Positions 44,528-53,866 are shown, numbered from the stretch's first letter. The stretch: DNA of 64,000 nucleotides from Telluria aromaticivorans (GCF_013003915.1 NZ_JABAIV010000001.1:496001-560000), one strand, 5' to 3'. Notes: generated from the letters alone by a model not told the origin. Numbers and translations: made by a program.

Positions 44528-46225
44528 TCAGTTCCCCAACAGGATGCGGCCGCTGGCATGGGGGCCGGCGTCCGAGAAATAACGAAAATTCAGCTGCCCT
44601 TTGGTGCTGTCGTGCACGAGTTCGAGCTGCACCGGCTGGTCTGGCCGGATCATCTGCTGGAATTTCAATGCGTTGATCCCGCCGAAGCCCTCGCCGAGAT
44701 CGAAATAGCTGCGGCCGTAATGGATCGCCCAGTCCACCTGCACCACGCCCGGCAGCACCGGGGCGACGCTGAAGTGGCCGTCGAAATACAGCAGGTCGGC
44801 CGGAACGGTCAGTTCCAGCAGCATGCGTGCAGGTTCCTGCTCCAGCACGCGCATGGCCGGGAAGCGGGGACGCGCATCCCCGTCGAGCAGCGCCAGCAAC
44901 TGTGCCTGGGTGGTCTTGCCCTGGCCATTGACCGGCAGGCGGTCGAGATAGCGCCAGCGGCGCGGCAGCGCCACGGCCTCGAAGCCGGCCGCCAGCAGCG
45001 TGCGCAGGCGCGCGTTCAGGGCCGGCTTGCCTGCTTCAACCAGCAGCGCCCTGCCCTGTTCGGCCAGCACCACGAAGGCGGCCAGCACCTGGCGGCCTTC
45101 GCCGGGCAGCGCCAGCACGCGCACTTCGCGCACCAGGCCACTGGCGACCAGGGCGTGTTCGATGGCGTCGAGCGATACCCGTTTCTCCTCGATCTTGACG
45201 ATGCGGTCGGCGCGTCCGCGCAGCATGAAGCGGCCATCGCCACAATCCTCGACGCGGTCGGCCAGCTGCTGCCAACCGTCCGGGCCGGCGTGGCTTGAGC
45301 GCACTTCCAGCAGGCCCTCAGGATCGGCACGCCATTCCACGCGCGGCAGCGGCTGCCATGGGTCGCCAGCGTGCTCGCCGCGGCGGCGCCAGGCCACGCC
45401 GCCGGTTTCCGAGCTGCCGTAGACTTCGACCGGAACCTGTCCGAGCAGGGCTGACGCATGAACCCCGGCCGCCTGTTCCAGCATGCCGCCGGACGAGAAC
45501 ACGGCGCGCAGCTTGCCGCCTGCGCCCTGCCAGTCCAGGTGTTCCGGCAGGCGCTTCAGGTGTGCCGGGCTGGCCAGCAGCACGCAGGGGCGCGCCGCCA
45601 GCGCGGGCGCCAGCGTCTCCGGGAATTCGTGGCGTTCGGCGTGGATCGCGCGCCCTTCGGCCAGTGGCCACAGCACGCGGAACAGCAGGCCGTAGATGTG
45701 CTGGTGCGAGACGGTGGCGAGGATATCGGCATCGCCCAGGGGCGCACCGAACTGTTGTTCGAGTGCCGCGATCTCGCTGGTGAGCTGCGACAGCCCCTTG
45801 GCGATTGGCGCGGGTGCGCCGGTGCTGCCCGAGGTGAACACGACCAGTGCCGGGAACGCCGGCGCCGGCGCGGCCCACTCGCCCTGCCAGTCGTCGCCAG
45901 CTGCGGGCTGGCGTGGCTCGTGATGGGGAGGGAACTGCCCCCAGAAGGCATCGACCTGCGTACTAAGTGCGTCGCAAGTGGCCGGCAGCGTGTCCGCGCC
46001 GAGCCAGACGGTCTTGCCGGACAGCCAGGCGCCGACCAGGGCTGCCGCGAATTCGAGGCTGTCCTCGACGAACAGGGCGACCCGGGTCGCGGTGCTGCGT
46101 TGGCCGAGGGCGGCCCAGGCCCGGATGCGCGACTGCAGTTCGCCGTGCAGGACCGGGCTGCCCGCGCGCCAGCCGGCCAGTTCGCCGGGAGCGCGGTGTG
46201 CTAGGTGGTGAAACAAATCAGACAT
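44528..46225 (-). CDS. Fusion of acyl-ACP/CoA ligase (AMP-forming) and hot-dog dehydratase domain
   Basis: A 565-residue two-domain enzyme. Residues 1-~450 form an ANL ligase: LVVFTSGSTGAPAPIAKG near 126, EVYGSSETGGVAW near 264, LRGRADRIVKIEEKRVSLDA near 335 and the catalytic Lys in VNGQGKTTQAQL near 432. Residues ~460-565 are a FabZ/ApeI-type hot-dog domain with YFDGHFSVAPVLPGVVQVDWA. In known clusters these are separate ApeH (ligase loading the aryl starter) and ApeI (dehydratase) proteins; here they are one chain. Confidence 0.9.
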   Translation of the reverse strand: MSDLFHHLAHRAPGELAGWRAGSPVLHGELQSRIRAWAALGQRSTATRVALFVEDSLEFAAALVGAWLSGKTVWLGADTLPATCDALSTQVDAFWGQFPPHHEPRQPAAGDDWQGEWAAPAPAFPALVVFTSGSTGAPAPIAKGLSQLTSEIAALEQQFGAPLGDADILATVSHQHIYGLLFRVLWPLAEGRAIHAERHEFPETLAPALAARPCVLLASPAHLKRLPEHLDWQGAGGKLRAVFSSGGMLEQAAGVHASALLGQVPVEVYGSSETGGVAWRRRGEHAGDPWQPLPRVEWRADPEGLLEVRSSHAGPDGWQQLADRVEDCGDGRFMLRGRADRIVKIEEKRVSLDAIEHALVASGLVREVRVLALPGEGRQVLAAFVVLAEQGRALLVEAGKPALNARLRTLLAAGFEAVALPRRWRYLDRLPVNGQGKTTQAQLLALLDGDARPRFPAMRVLEQEPARMLLELTVPADLLYFDGHFSVAPVLPGVVQVDWAIHYGRSYFDLGEGFGGINALKFQQMIRPDQPVQLELVHDSTKGQLNFRYFSDAGPHASGRILLGN

Positions 46226-46763
46226 GGTGCAGACGCTTGAATCGCATGCGCAGCAGGTACTCCCCGCCGAACATCATTCCCATCAAAATATAGGCCAGCA
46301 CGCCGGTGTAGAAGGACCACACCGCCTCGCTTGCAAACAGGGCCGTGCCCAGCGCGACCGCGCCGTTCACGGCGAAGAAGGCGCACCAAGCCTGGGTTAC
46401 GCGGCGCGTGTAGGCTACCCCTTCCGGCGGCAGTCCGGGCTCGCGCAGGCGCGCCAGGCGCTCGACCATCGGCATGCCTGATACCAGGCTGTGGCCGAAA
46501 GCCGCCAGCAGGACGGCATTGACCAGCACCGGGTAGAGCTTGAGCGGCAGCAGCGCGTTCGACCAGACTGCCACCGCCACCAGGGCCAGGCCGCCTGCGG
46601 CCGACCAGCGCGCCGACGCGCTCAGCTTGAGCGTGGGCAGGCGGGTCGCGGCCGTCAGCAGCAGCAGCCCGGCAAGCCAGCGCGGCTCGATGGCGTCGTG
46701 GCCCAGCCAGATCGCCAGCGGATACAGCAGCGTCAGCGCCAGCGTCAGTGCATTCCAGAACAC
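46218..46763 (-). CDS. COG4648-type integral membrane protein
   Basis: A 181-residue protein with about five hydrophobic segments (LTLALTLLYPLAIWLG, LAGLLLLTAATRL, ALVAVAVWSNALLPLKLYPV, WCAFFAVNGAVALGTALFA, FYTGVLAYILMGMMFGGEYL). This matches the uncharacterised COG4648 family found in aryl-polyene clusters. I chose GTG 46763, five bases after the ACP stop; a TTG at 46799 would overlap the ACP gene by 32 bp. Function unknown. Confidence 0.8.
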   Translation of the reverse strand: MFWNALTLALTLLYPLAIWLGHDAIEPRWLAGLLLLTAATRLPTLKLSASARWSAAGGLALVAVAVWSNALLPLKLYPVLVNAVLLAAFGHSLVSGMPMVERLARLREPGLPPEGVAYTRRVTQAWCAFFAVNGAVALGTALFASEAVWSFYTGVLAYILMGMMFGGEYLLRMRFKRLHHV

Positions 46764-46767
46764 CGAA

Positions 46768-47040
46768 TCAGGCCGCTTGCTCTTCGGCCAGGCCGGCAAG
46801 CGCGTCGACGACGTCGCTGATGGTGCGGATGGTCTTGAACACTTCCGGCTGCAGGCGCTTGCCGGTCATTTGCTTGAGCTTGACGGCCAGGTCGACCGCA
46901 TCGATGCTGTCGATGTCGAGCTCGGCGTACAAATTCGACGACGGGCTCAGGGCCGCGCGGTCCAGCTCGAACATCTCCGCCAGCAGGTCGGCGACCCAGA
47001 CGAACAGCTCATCGCGGTTCATGTCGTTAATGCTAATCAT
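46768..47040 (-). CDS. Acyl carrier protein (second)
   Basis: A 90-residue carrier. The phosphopantetheine Ser is in LDIDSIDAVDLAVKLKQ near residue 45, with the acidic helix II after it. ATG 47040 or M7 could start it. Probably carries extender or growing chain in the pigment pathway; sits 16 bp after the first ACP gene, as with the ApeE/ApeF pair. Confidence 0.92.
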   Translation of the reverse strand: MISINDMNRDELFVWVADLLAEMFELDRAALSPSSNLYAELDIDSIDAVDLAVKLKQMTGKRLQPEVFKTIRTISDVVDALAGLAEEQAA

Positions 47041-47056
47041 GGCGATTGACTCCCTG

Positions 47057-47311
47057 TTACTTCTTGCGGTTAGCTTCGATCATCGAGGCCAGCGCGCGCA
47101 CCGATGCAAAATGGCGGCGTGTTTCCTGCGATTCGGCCGACAGCGTGATCCCGTAGCGCTTCTGCAGCGCCACGCCGATTTCCAGCGCGTCGATCGAATC
47201 GAGACCCAGGCCTTCGACGAAGAGCGGTGCTTCGGCATCGATGTCGTCAGGCGTGATGTCCTCGAGTTGCAGGACGTCGATGATCAGTGCCTTCACTTCT
47301 TGTTCAAGCAT
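47057..47311 (-). CDS. Acyl carrier protein (first)
   Basis: An 84-residue carrier with the attachment Ser in GLGLDSIDALEIGVALQ near residue 38 and the usual four-helix pattern (MLEQEVKALIIDVLQLEDI first). Overlaps the acyltransferase gene by 8 bp. Substrate of the phosphopantetheinyl transferase encoded at the end of the operon. Confidence 0.93.
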   Translation of the reverse strand: MLEQEVKALIIDVLQLEDITPDDIDAEAPLFVEGLGLDSIDALEIGVALQKRYGITLSAESQETRRHFASVRALASMIEANRKK

Positions 47312-48077
47312 GTTGCTGGCCTTCTTTCATAAAAAACTGTTGCAGGTATTCGGTCAGGCGGCGCGCCGCGACCACGTCGGAAGTGTCCGCAGTGCGGAAA
47401 CCTTCCATCCCGATGTCATCCTTGACCTCGATGGTAAAACTGGCCTGGCGCGGTGGCACGTGCCACCATTTGTCGCCCTTGCCCAGGGTCGGCGGCTCGC
47501 AGCGGATCACCACCGGGGTCACCGGCAGCGTGCCGCGCACGGCAATATTGGCGGCGCCGCGCTGCAGCCGTGCGGCGCCATTGCGCGGCGTGCGGGTGCC
47601 TTCCGGGAAGACGATCAGGTTGCCGCCAGCGCGCAGCGAGGCGATGCAGTCCTCGACCAGCTCCGGGCCGCGGTCGTTGCAGATATAGCCGGCGGCGCGC
47701 ACCGGGCCGCGCGTGAACGGGTTGTTCCACAGCGCGCCCTTGACGATGCAATCGGCATTGCGTACGAAGGCGATCAGGAAGACGGTGTCGATCAGGGTCG
47801 GGTGGTTGGCCAGGATCAGCTGTCCTTCGCGCTCGAGCTTGTCCAGCCCGCGCACTTCGTAGCGCAGCACGCCCAAGGCCCGCATGACGCCGACGAACGC
47901 GCGAAAACTGAGGCGGATGGTGGCGCGGGCCGCGCGCTTGCGCGATTGCGGCGCCCGGATGCATAGCGACAGCAGCGGGAATACGACCGCGCGCAGGGCC
48001 AGTCCGCCGACGCCGAACAGGGCAAAGCTCAGGCCCGTCGCGAACACGCGCCAGGCATGACCGATGCAGTTAAGCAT
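47304..48077 (-). CDS. PlsC-type 1-acyl-glycerol-3-phosphate acyltransferase-like protein
   Basis: A 257-residue acyltransferase starting MLNCIGHAWRVFATGLSFAL at ATG 48077 (the longer frame is a shadow of the upstream gene). An N-terminal helix (about 12-38), ILANHPTLIDTVFL (H-x4-D) near 92 and IVFPEGTRTPRNG near 155 are PlsC marks. In aryl-polyene clusters such an enzyme is thought to attach the polyene acid to a glycerolipid. Overlaps the upstream gene by 8 bp. Confidence 0.9.
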   Translation of the reverse strand: MLNCIGHAWRVFATGLSFALFGVGGLALRAVVFPLLSLCIRAPQSRKRAARATIRLSFRAFVGVMRALGVLRYEVRGLDKLEREGQLILANHPTLIDTVFLIAFVRNADCIVKGALWNNPFTRGPVRAAGYICNDRGPELVEDCIASLRAGGNLIVFPEGTRTPRNGAARLQRGAANIAVRGTLPVTPVVIRCEPPTLGKGDKWWHVPPRQASFTIEVKDDIGMEGFRTADTSDVVAARRLTEYLQQFFMKEGQQHA

Positions 48078-48798
48078 CGCGGCTCCAGGTCCAGCGCTTG
48101 CCGCCGGCATGGCGCACCAGGGGCGCGCCCTGGTGGTGGAAGCGCAGGATTTCGAGCCCGCCCGGCGTGCGCGACGCCGTGGCCTCTTGCGCTGCGCTCC
48201 AGGACAGGCGCACCGGGCGCCCGGCGGCCGGCACCATGGCCCAGGCAAAGGCGAAGGGCTGCTCGTCGCAGTCTTCGAATTCTTCAAGCAAGGCAGGCAG
48301 CGGCGTGTCGCATACGACCAGCAGCACCATCGGCGCCCCATCAAGCAGCTGGCCACAGGCTTCGATGACTGCGTGCTCGATGCTGGCGGCGCCGGCGGCC
48401 AGCGCCACGTGGTTGGCGCGGTCTCCCCGTGCGATCGAAAACAGGCCAGCGCTGGCGTTGTGCACGGCCAGGCCGAAGCCGGTCGGGGACAGCGGCTCGC
48501 CGCGCGCCAGGTCGCCAAGCAGGTCGATGGCGCGCGCCACTTCGCCATGGCGCGAACAGAACACGGTAGGGACATCGCGCGCTTCGCCCAGGCATTCGTA
48601 GGCCACTTCGAGCGCCATGCGCCCGAGGAAGCCGGCGCGGCGGCGCAGCATCGGCGGCATGGCCGCCACTTTCGGCTCCTCGCCCACCGCCAGCGGCCAT
48701 GGTTCAGCCGCCCACTCGGTCCAACGCTCATGCGTCGCGAGGCCGGGGGCCCAGGCTGCGTGCCGGGCAATGGAGAAGACGACCTCGGATTCGGACAT
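48070..48798 (-). CDS. Beta-ketoacyl synthase chain-length-factor-like protein
   Basis: A 242-residue protein, about 60% of a KS in length, starting MSESEVVFSIARHAAW at ATG 48798; a TTG upstream is less likely. LSPTGFGLAVHNASAGLFSI corresponds to the nucleophile region, with Ala/Ser where the Cys should be, so it cannot condense. SRHGEVARAIDLLGDLA and ALAAGAASIEHAVIEACG are typical of the KS-like proteins heading aryl-polyene operons. First gene of the operon; the promoter should lie in 48799-49199. Probably a structural or chain-length partner. Confidence 0.85.
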   Translation of the reverse strand: MSESEVVFSIARHAAWAPGLATHERWTEWAAEPWPLAVGEEPKVAAMPPMLRRRAGFLGRMALEVAYECLGEARDVPTVFCSRHGEVARAIDLLGDLARGEPLSPTGFGLAVHNASAGLFSIARGDRANHVALAAGAASIEHAVIEACGQLLDGAPMVLLVVCDTPLPALLEEFEDCDEQPFAFAWAMVPAAGRPVRLSWSAAQEATASRTPGGLEILRFHHQGAPLVRHAGGKRWTWSRDA

Positions 48799-49199
48799 AG
48801 GAATAGTGGCTGCTTGGTTGCTCGAAGTGAAACGCAATGCTGCTGCGCAGCAACAAAACAGGATTATAAACGCTCGAAGCCGATGTAGGAACGGTCCGAT
48901 AAGTCAAGCGGTGGGATTAACAACAATGTCATGCGGCGCGGGTCAATAGCGGGACCGGCGAGGGCAAAGGCGCGATAGTGCCACAGTGGGAGCCGTGAAA
49001 ATCTCACCAATTTTCACTTGGGTAGGGACGTGCGGCGTAACTCGAAGGGCGGGCGGGGTGATTTCGGGCAATGTCCGGAATTACGGACGCCCGCGCGGCG
49101 ATAGTTAGAATATAAACAGCCGCACGGGCTGCAGCATGGCGGTTTGAACGCGCGGGCGGGGAACCCGCCCACCCTACGATGCAGCGATGCAGCGAAACT
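48799..49199. other. Intergenic region upstream of the aryl-polyene operon
   Basis: 401 bp without a supported gene. It must contain the promoter of the 21-gene operon; I see no clear -35/-10 pair or known operator. A REP-like repeat lies at 49143-49178. Confidence 0.6.
49143..49178. repeat. REP-like palindromic repeat (solo copy)
   Basis: TTTGAACGCGCGGGCGGG, GAA, then CCCGCCCACCCTACG forms a hairpin. Its reverse complement starts CGTAGGGTGGGCGGG, the same core as the repeats at 58600-58778. Confidence 0.8.
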
Positions 49200-49622
49200 C
49201 TAGTCTTGCGGGGGCAGCAAGGCGCGCAGCCGGTCCGGCAGCGGCTTCGATTTCCCGGCCTTGAAATCGACCCAGACCACCTTGGCTCCGCCTTCGGCGT
49301 GCAGCGCGCCGGCCTGGCCGCCAGGCCCGACAAGACGGATTTCGTGCGTCACCTCGAAGCTCGAGCGTCCCGGCGCACCGACCCAGGTCGTGACTTCAAT
49401 CTCGCCCGGATAGGTCAGCTGCTTGAGGAAGCTGCAGTTCGCATTGACGATGACCGGCCCTTCGCTGGTCGGATCGGGCAGTGCCCCGACCTGCTCCAGC
49501 CAGGCGATGCGGGCCGTTTCGATATAACGGAAGTACACCGTGTTGTTGACATGGCCCATCGCATCCATGTCGCCCCAGCGGATCGGCATCGTCATCGTAT
49601 GAACCAACTGCTTGCTGCTCAT
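49200..49622 (-). CDS. Acyl-CoA thioesterase, hot-dog fold (FadM/YbgC-like)
   Basis: A 140-residue thioesterase. PIRWGDMDAMGHVNNTVYFRYIETAR near residue 13-38 contains the Asp and G-H-V-N-N-x-x-Y/F motif of the 4HBT family. It is 21 bp downstream of the SDR gene on the same strand, so the two probably form an operon in fatty-acyl-CoA metabolism. Confidence 0.9.
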   Translation of the reverse strand: MSSKQLVHTMTMPIRWGDMDAMGHVNNTVYFRYIETARIAWLEQVGALPDPTSEGPVIVNANCSFLKQLTYPGEIEVTTWVGAPGRSSFEVTHEIRLVGPGGQAGALHAEGGAKVVWVDFKAGKSKPLPDRLRALLPPQD

Positions 49623-49643
49623 TGCATCCTTCGGTGAGACGAG

Positions 49644-50420
49644 TTACTGCGCCGTCATGCCGTCGTCGGCGGTGATGATGGCGCCGTTGATGAAATGGGC
49701 TTCTTCGGCGGCCAGCAGCAAGAGCAAGCCATCGAGGTCTTCGGGCTTGCCGGGGCGCTTACGAGGCAGCATGTCGATCAGCTTGCGTCCCTGCTCGGTG
49801 TCGAAATAATCCTCGTTCATTTCGGTGGCGATGTAGCCGGGGCAGATGGCGTTCACGTTGATGCCGTACTTGCCCCATTCGACCGCCATGGCCTTGGTCA
49901 TCTGCACCACGCCGGCCTTGCTCATGCAGTAGACGCCGATTTGCGGCAGCACGCGCAGGCCCGCCACCGAGGCGATGTTGACGATGCGGTGCTGCTTGCG
50001 CGGGTCGCCCTTGGCGCGCTGGATCATGCGCTTGGCCGCCTGCTGCGCCACGAAGAAGGCGCCGCGCAGGTTGGTGTCCATGATGTAGTTGTAGTCGTCT
50101 TCGGTGACGTCCAGCAGGCGCTGTGTGCTCTGCACCCCGGAGTTGTTCACCAGGATGTCGATCGGGCCGGCCTCGGTTTCGGCGTGCGCGATGGCCGCCT
50201 TGATCGACCCCAGGTCGGTGACGTCGAGCCGCACCACGTGGGCGGCGCCGCCATCGGCCTCGATCTCGGCGCGCAGCTCCTTGAGCCGTTCGACCCGGCG
50301 CGAGGCCAGCACCACCTGCGCGCCGGCGCCGGCCAGCGCCTTGGCGAAGCGCGCACCGAGGCCGCTCGAGGCGCCGGTGACCATGGCGATTTTTCCTTCG
50401 TAATTGACTTCGATGCCCAC
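49644..50420 (-). CDS. Short-chain dehydrogenase/reductase
   Basis: A 258-residue SDR starting at GTG 50420. Cofactor loop VTGASSGLGARFAKAL near residue 15, NNSGVQSTQ near 92, catalytic Ser in NIASVAGLRVLPQ and VYCMSKAGVVQMTKAM (Y-x3-K near 165), and GYIATEMNEDYFD near 196. It is divergent from the ETF-QO gene across ~180 bp and precedes a thioesterase gene. Likely a 3-hydroxyacyl-CoA dehydrogenase-type role, from context only. Confidence 0.92.
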   Translation of the reverse strand: MGIEVNYEGKIAMVTGASSGLGARFAKALAGAGAQVVLASRRVERLKELRAEIEADGGAAHVVRLDVTDLGSIKAAIAHAETEAGPIDILVNNSGVQSTQRLLDVTEDDYNYIMDTNLRGAFFVAQQAAKRMIQRAKGDPRKQHRIVNIASVAGLRVLPQIGVYCMSKAGVVQMTKAMAVEWGKYGINVNAICPGYIATEMNEDYFDTEQGRKLIDMLPRKRPGKPEDLDGLLLLLAAEEAHFINGAIITADDGMTAQ

Positions 50421-50600
50421 GTGCGGATCCCCTTGTCGTCAACCATTCTGTTTGCGATACCACCATCTTACACAATTCATCAGTATTAGATTGCTGCATC
50501 TAATAATGTCCGTAAAATGGCGCCCAAAGTTGCAAACAATGACAAAAACCCGCACACTCGTGCTTAAATTTTTTTCGCCTAATCAAACACCATAAACACC

Positions 50601-52277
50601 ATGACTGAGACAACCAACATCCTCGAACAATACGGACCGCGCGAAGCAATGGAGTACGACGTGGTCATCGTCGGGGGCGGCCCTGCGGGCCTGTCGGCGG
50701 CGATCCGGCTCAAGCAGCTGGCTGCGCAGCAGTCGCGGGAAGTCTCGGTCTGCGTGCTGGAAAAAGGCGGCGAGCTTGGCGCCCACATCCTGTCGGGCGC
50801 GGTCATGGACCCGATCGCCCTGAATGAGCTGATCCCGGACTGGAAGGAAAAAGGCGCGCCGCTGCATACCCCGGTGACCGAAGACCAGGTGCTGTTCCTG
50901 ACCGAGACCAAGTCGTATGCGACGCCCGGCTTCATGGTCCCGAAGATGCTGACCAACCACGGCAACTACGTGATTTCGCTGGCCAACGTGGTGCGCTGGC
51001 TCGGCACCCAGGCCGAAGCGTTGGGCGTGGAAGTGTTCCCGGGCTTCCCGGCCGCCGAAATCCTGTACAACGAGGACGGCTCGGTCAAGGGTGTCGCCAC
51101 CGGCAACATGGGCGTCAAACGCGATGGCGAGCCGGGTGGCGACTTCCAGCTCGGCATGGAGCTGCACGCCAAGTACACGATGTTCGCGGAAGGCTCGCGC
51201 GGCCACCTCGGCAAGCAGCTGATGGCCAGGTATGACCTGAACAAGGGGCGCGACCCGCAAACCTACGGCATCGGCATCAAGGAGCTGTGGGAAATCGACC
51301 CGTCCAAACACAAGCCCGGCCTGGTGATCCACACCGCCGGCTGGCCGCTGGATAACAGCACCTATGGCGGCTCCTTCCTGTACCACCTGGAAAACAACCA
51401 GGTCGCCGTCGGCTTCGTGGTGGGCCTGGCCTACGAGAACCCTTACCTGTCCCCGTACGAAGAATTCCAGCGCTATAAAACCCACCCGGCGATCCGCCAC
51501 TATTTCGAAGGCGCCAAGCGCATTTCGTATGGTGCGCGCGCCATCACTGCCGGCGGTTTGCAATCCCTGCCGAAGACCGTATTCCCGGGCGGCGCCCTGA
51601 TCGGCTGCGATGCCGGCTTCCTGAACACCAGCCGCATCAAGGGCAGCCACGGTGCAATCAAGACCGGCATGCTGGCCGCCGAAGCGGCGTTTGCGGCGCT
51701 GGGCGAAGGCCGCCAGCACGACGAACTGGCCGCCTACCCGGCCGCCTTTGAAAAGTCGTGGCTGCACGAAGAGCTGCACGTCGCGCGCAACTTCAAGCCA
51801 TGGATGTCGAAGGGCCTCTACCTGGGCACCATCATGACCGGCATCGACCAGATGCTCTTCCGCGGCAAGGCGCCATGGACGCTGCACCACAAGCATGCCG
51901 ACCACGAAACCCTGAAGCCGGCTTCGCAGTTCCAGCCGATCGTGTATCCGAAGCCGGACGGCAAGCTGACCTTCGACCGCCTGTCTTCGGTGTTCATCTC
52001 GAACACCAACCACGGCGAAGACCAGCCGGTGCACCTGACGCTGAAGAACGCGAGCATTCCGGTCGACGTCAACCTGGCCAAGTATGCCGGCCCGGAACAG
52101 CGCTACTGCCCGGCCGGCGTGTACGAATTCGTGAAGACCGACGACGGCAAGGACCGCCTGCAGATCAATGCCCAGAACTGCGTGCACTGCAAGACCTGCG
52201 ACATCAAGGACCCGACCCAGAACATCGTCTGGGTGACGCCGGAAGGCGGCGGCGGCCCGAACTACCCGAACATGTAA
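50601..52277 (+). CDS. Electron transfer flavoprotein-ubiquinone oxidoreductase
   Basis: A 558-residue membrane-bound flavoprotein passing electrons from ETF (fatty-acid and amino-acid oxidation) to ubiquinone. FAD-binding [18 protein letters not shown] near residue 17; [22 protein letters not shown] near 337 is the second FAD region; the 4Fe-4S ligands are C in [10 protein letters not shown] and three in [12 protein letters not shown] near 526. Length matches the family. Starts [20 protein letters not shown]. The esterase gene begins eight bases after its stop. Confidence 0.97.
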   Translation: MTETTNILEQYGPREAMEYDVVIVGGGPAGLSAAIRLKQLAAQQSREVSVCVLEKGGELGAHILSGAVMDPIALNELIPDWKEKGAPLHTPVTEDQVLFLTETKSYATPGFMVPKMLTNHGNYVISLANVVRWLGTQAEALGVEVFPGFPAAEILYNEDGSVKGVATGNMGVKRDGEPGGDFQLGMELHAKYTMFAEGSRGHLGKQLMARYDLNKGRDPQTYGIGIKELWEIDPSKHKPGLVIHTAGWPLDNSTYGGSFLYHLENNQVAVGFVVGLAYENPYLSPYEEFQRYKTHPAIRHYFEGAKRISYGARAITAGGLQSLPKTVFPGGALIGCDAGFLNTSRIKGSHGAIKTGMLAAEAAFAALGEGRQHDELAAYPAAFEKSWLHEELHVARNFKPWMSKGLYLGTIMTGIDQMLFRGKAPWTLHHKHADHETLKPASQFQPIVYPKPDGKLTFDRLSSVFISNTNHGEDQPVHLTLKNASIPVDVNLAKYAGPEQRYCPAGVYEFVKTDDGKDRLQINAQNCVHCKTCDIKDPTQNIVWVTPEGGGGPNYPNM

Positions 52278-52285
52278 GCGCGGGT

Positions 52286-53242
52286 ATGCCGACCCCGAAC
52301 CTTCGGCTGCGGGCGGCCTTGCTGGCCTGCACGCTGGCCTGCCCGCTGGCGGTGCAGGCCGCAGCACCCGACGATGCCGGCGTGCGCACCGCCGCCCTGC
52401 TCGATCACGGCTTCTGGATCGAGCCCAACGTGACCTACCTGACGGCGAGCGGCAAGGAGCTCAAGCTCGACGTCTACCGCCCGATGAAGCGCAGCGAGCA
52501 AGCCCTGCCCGTGATGCTGCACTTCCACGGCGGCGGCTGGGTCGCGGGCAGCCGCGAGAGTTCTGCGTTCGCCCTGCTGCCTTATTTGCAGATGGGGTTC
52601 ACCGTGGTGAACGTCAGCTACCGGCTGGCCAACGTGGCCCTGGCGCCGGCGGCGGTGGAAGACACGCTGTGCGCGCTGCAGTGGGTCGGCCGCAATGCCA
52701 AGAAGTACAACTTCGACCTGGCGAAAGTGGTCACCACCGGCGACTCGGCCGGCGGCCACCTGGCGCTGGCCACGGCGATGATTCCGTCCGACTCGCCGCT
52801 CACCCGCCAGTGCGCGGCCAACGAACCCTCCTGGAGCGGGCCATACCAGAACCCGGCGCCGAAGGTGGCGGCCGTCATCAACTGGTATGGCATCACCGAC
52901 GTCGCCGACATGCTGCAGGGCCCGAACCAGCGTTCGTATGCGGTGGCCTGGTTCGGCAGCATGCCGGGGCGCGAAACCGTCGCGCGTGCGGTCTCGCCTA
53001 TGACCTATGTTCGCGCCGGCGGGCCGGCCGTGTTCACCATCCACGGCGATGCCGATCCGTTGGTGCCGTATGCGCACGGCGTGCGCCTGAAGAATGCACT
53101 CGACGGGGCCGGGGTGAAAAACCTGCTGCATACCATCAAAGGTGGCGGGCATGGCGGCTTCACGGCGGAGCAGCACGTCGGTGCGTACGCCGCGGCGCAT
53201 GCTTTCCTGCAGGGCCTTGCGATCGTCCCGCCGTCTCTGTAA
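52286..53242 (+). CDS. Secreted alpha/beta hydrolase (esterase/lipase, HSL-like)
   Basis: A 318-residue enzyme starting MPTPNLRLRAALLACTLACP (signal peptide cut likely after QAA). HFHGGGWVAG near residue 75 is the HGGG oxyanion hole, TTGDSAGGHLALA near 152 the nucleophile elbow (GDSAG), DADPLVPY near 256 gives Asp and GGGHGGF near 290 the His. This is the hormone-sensitive-lipase/carboxylesterase pattern. Nine bases separate it from the ETF-QO gene, so it may be co-transcribed, but a metabolic link is unclear. Confidence 0.9.
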   Translation: MPTPNLRLRAALLACTLACPLAVQAAAPDDAGVRTAALLDHGFWIEPNVTYLTASGKELKLDVYRPMKRSEQALPVMLHFHGGGWVAGSRESSAFALLPYLQMGFTVVNVSYRLANVALAPAAVEDTLCALQWVGRNAKKYNFDLAKVVTTGDSAGGHLALATAMIPSDSPLTRQCAANEPSWSGPYQNPAPKVAAVINWYGITDVADMLQGPNQRSYAVAWFGSMPGRETVARAVSPMTYVRAGGPAVFTIHGDADPLVPYAHGVRLKNALDGAGVKNLLHTIKGGGHGGFTAEQHVGAYAAAHAFLQGLAIVPPSL

Positions 53243-53365
53243 GCCCTTGATTCTACTGCTGAGTTTGTGCGACGAGTCCTACGGGCAAGCCTCGCGGATT
53301 CCGATTGTCGCCGCTGGAGAGAGGTTTATGATGAAGTTCTCGACCACACAAGCAAGGAGTTGGGC

Positions 53366-53866
53366 ATGGGTGAAAACAAGGGACATGGAGTTAAAGGTCC
53401 GCGTCACGACAACGACATCGACGACCTGGGCATGAACCAGGCAGGTCAGCAACAGTCGGGCAATATGCAGTCGGGACAGCAGTCGGGCAACATGCAGTCA
53501 GGAAAGCAGCAAGACAGCCAGCAATCTGGCCAACAGCAAGCTAACCAGCAGTCCGGTAAGCAGCAGCAAGGCAGTCAGCAGTCCAGCAAGAAGCAGCAAG
53601 GCAGTGAGCAGTCCAGCAAGAAGCAGCAAGGCAGTGAGCAGTCCGGCCAGCAGCAGCAAGGCAGTCAGCAATCTGGCCAAGCGCAGCAAGGTAGCCAGCA
53701 GTCCGGCAAGCAGCAGCAAGGCAGCCAGCAGTCAGGCGGCCAACATGCTTCCGGCGGCACGCCGGCACTGGACGACCCGGGTTCGCGCCAGGGTGAATCC
53801 GCAAAGGATGCCTCCCAGGCCTGGAGCCAGGACAATAGCGCCGACAAGCAACGCGGCAACCGTTAA
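53366..53866 (+). CDS. Gln/Ser/Gly-rich low-complexity repeat protein
   Basis: A 166-residue protein from ATG 53366 (AGGAG seven bases upstream) starting MGENKGHGVKGPRHDNDIDD. Residues 61-120 are six 10-residue repeats with consensus QQSGKQQQGS (variants QQSSKK, EQSSKK, QQSGQA), preceded by looser QSGNMQSGQ units from residue ~29. The end (DDPGSRQGESAKDASQAWSQ) is acidic/polar. No signal peptide, no membrane segment, no known domain; probably intrinsically disordered. Similar Q-rich hydrophilic proteins are seen in this family as stress- or desiccation-type proteins, but I cannot assign a role. Confidence 0.75.
   Translation: MGENKGHGVKGPRHDNDIDDLGMNQAGQQQSGNMQSGQQSGNMQSGKQQDSQQSGQQQANQQSGKQQQGSQQSSKKQQGSEQSSKKQQGSEQSGQQQQGSQQSGQAQQGSQQSGKQQQGSQQSGGQHASGGTPALDDPGSRQGESAKDASQAWSQDNSADKQRGNR
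53546..53725 (+). repeat. 30-bp tandem repeat array inside the Q/S-rich gene
   Basis: Six in-frame copies of a 30-bp unit built around CAGCAAGGCAGTCAGCAGTC-like text encode the QQSGKQQQGS repeat; copies differ at a few bases. Confidence 0.85.

Noticed and set aside
50583..52367. 594-codon minus-strand frame opposite the ETF-QO gene
   Set aside because: Shadow frame; no family features, while the plus-strand gene has FAD and 4Fe-4S motifs.
53546..53725. Tandem repeats considered as a CRISPR array
   Set aside because: Repeats are in-frame, adjoining and without unique spacers; they encode a low-complexity protein.
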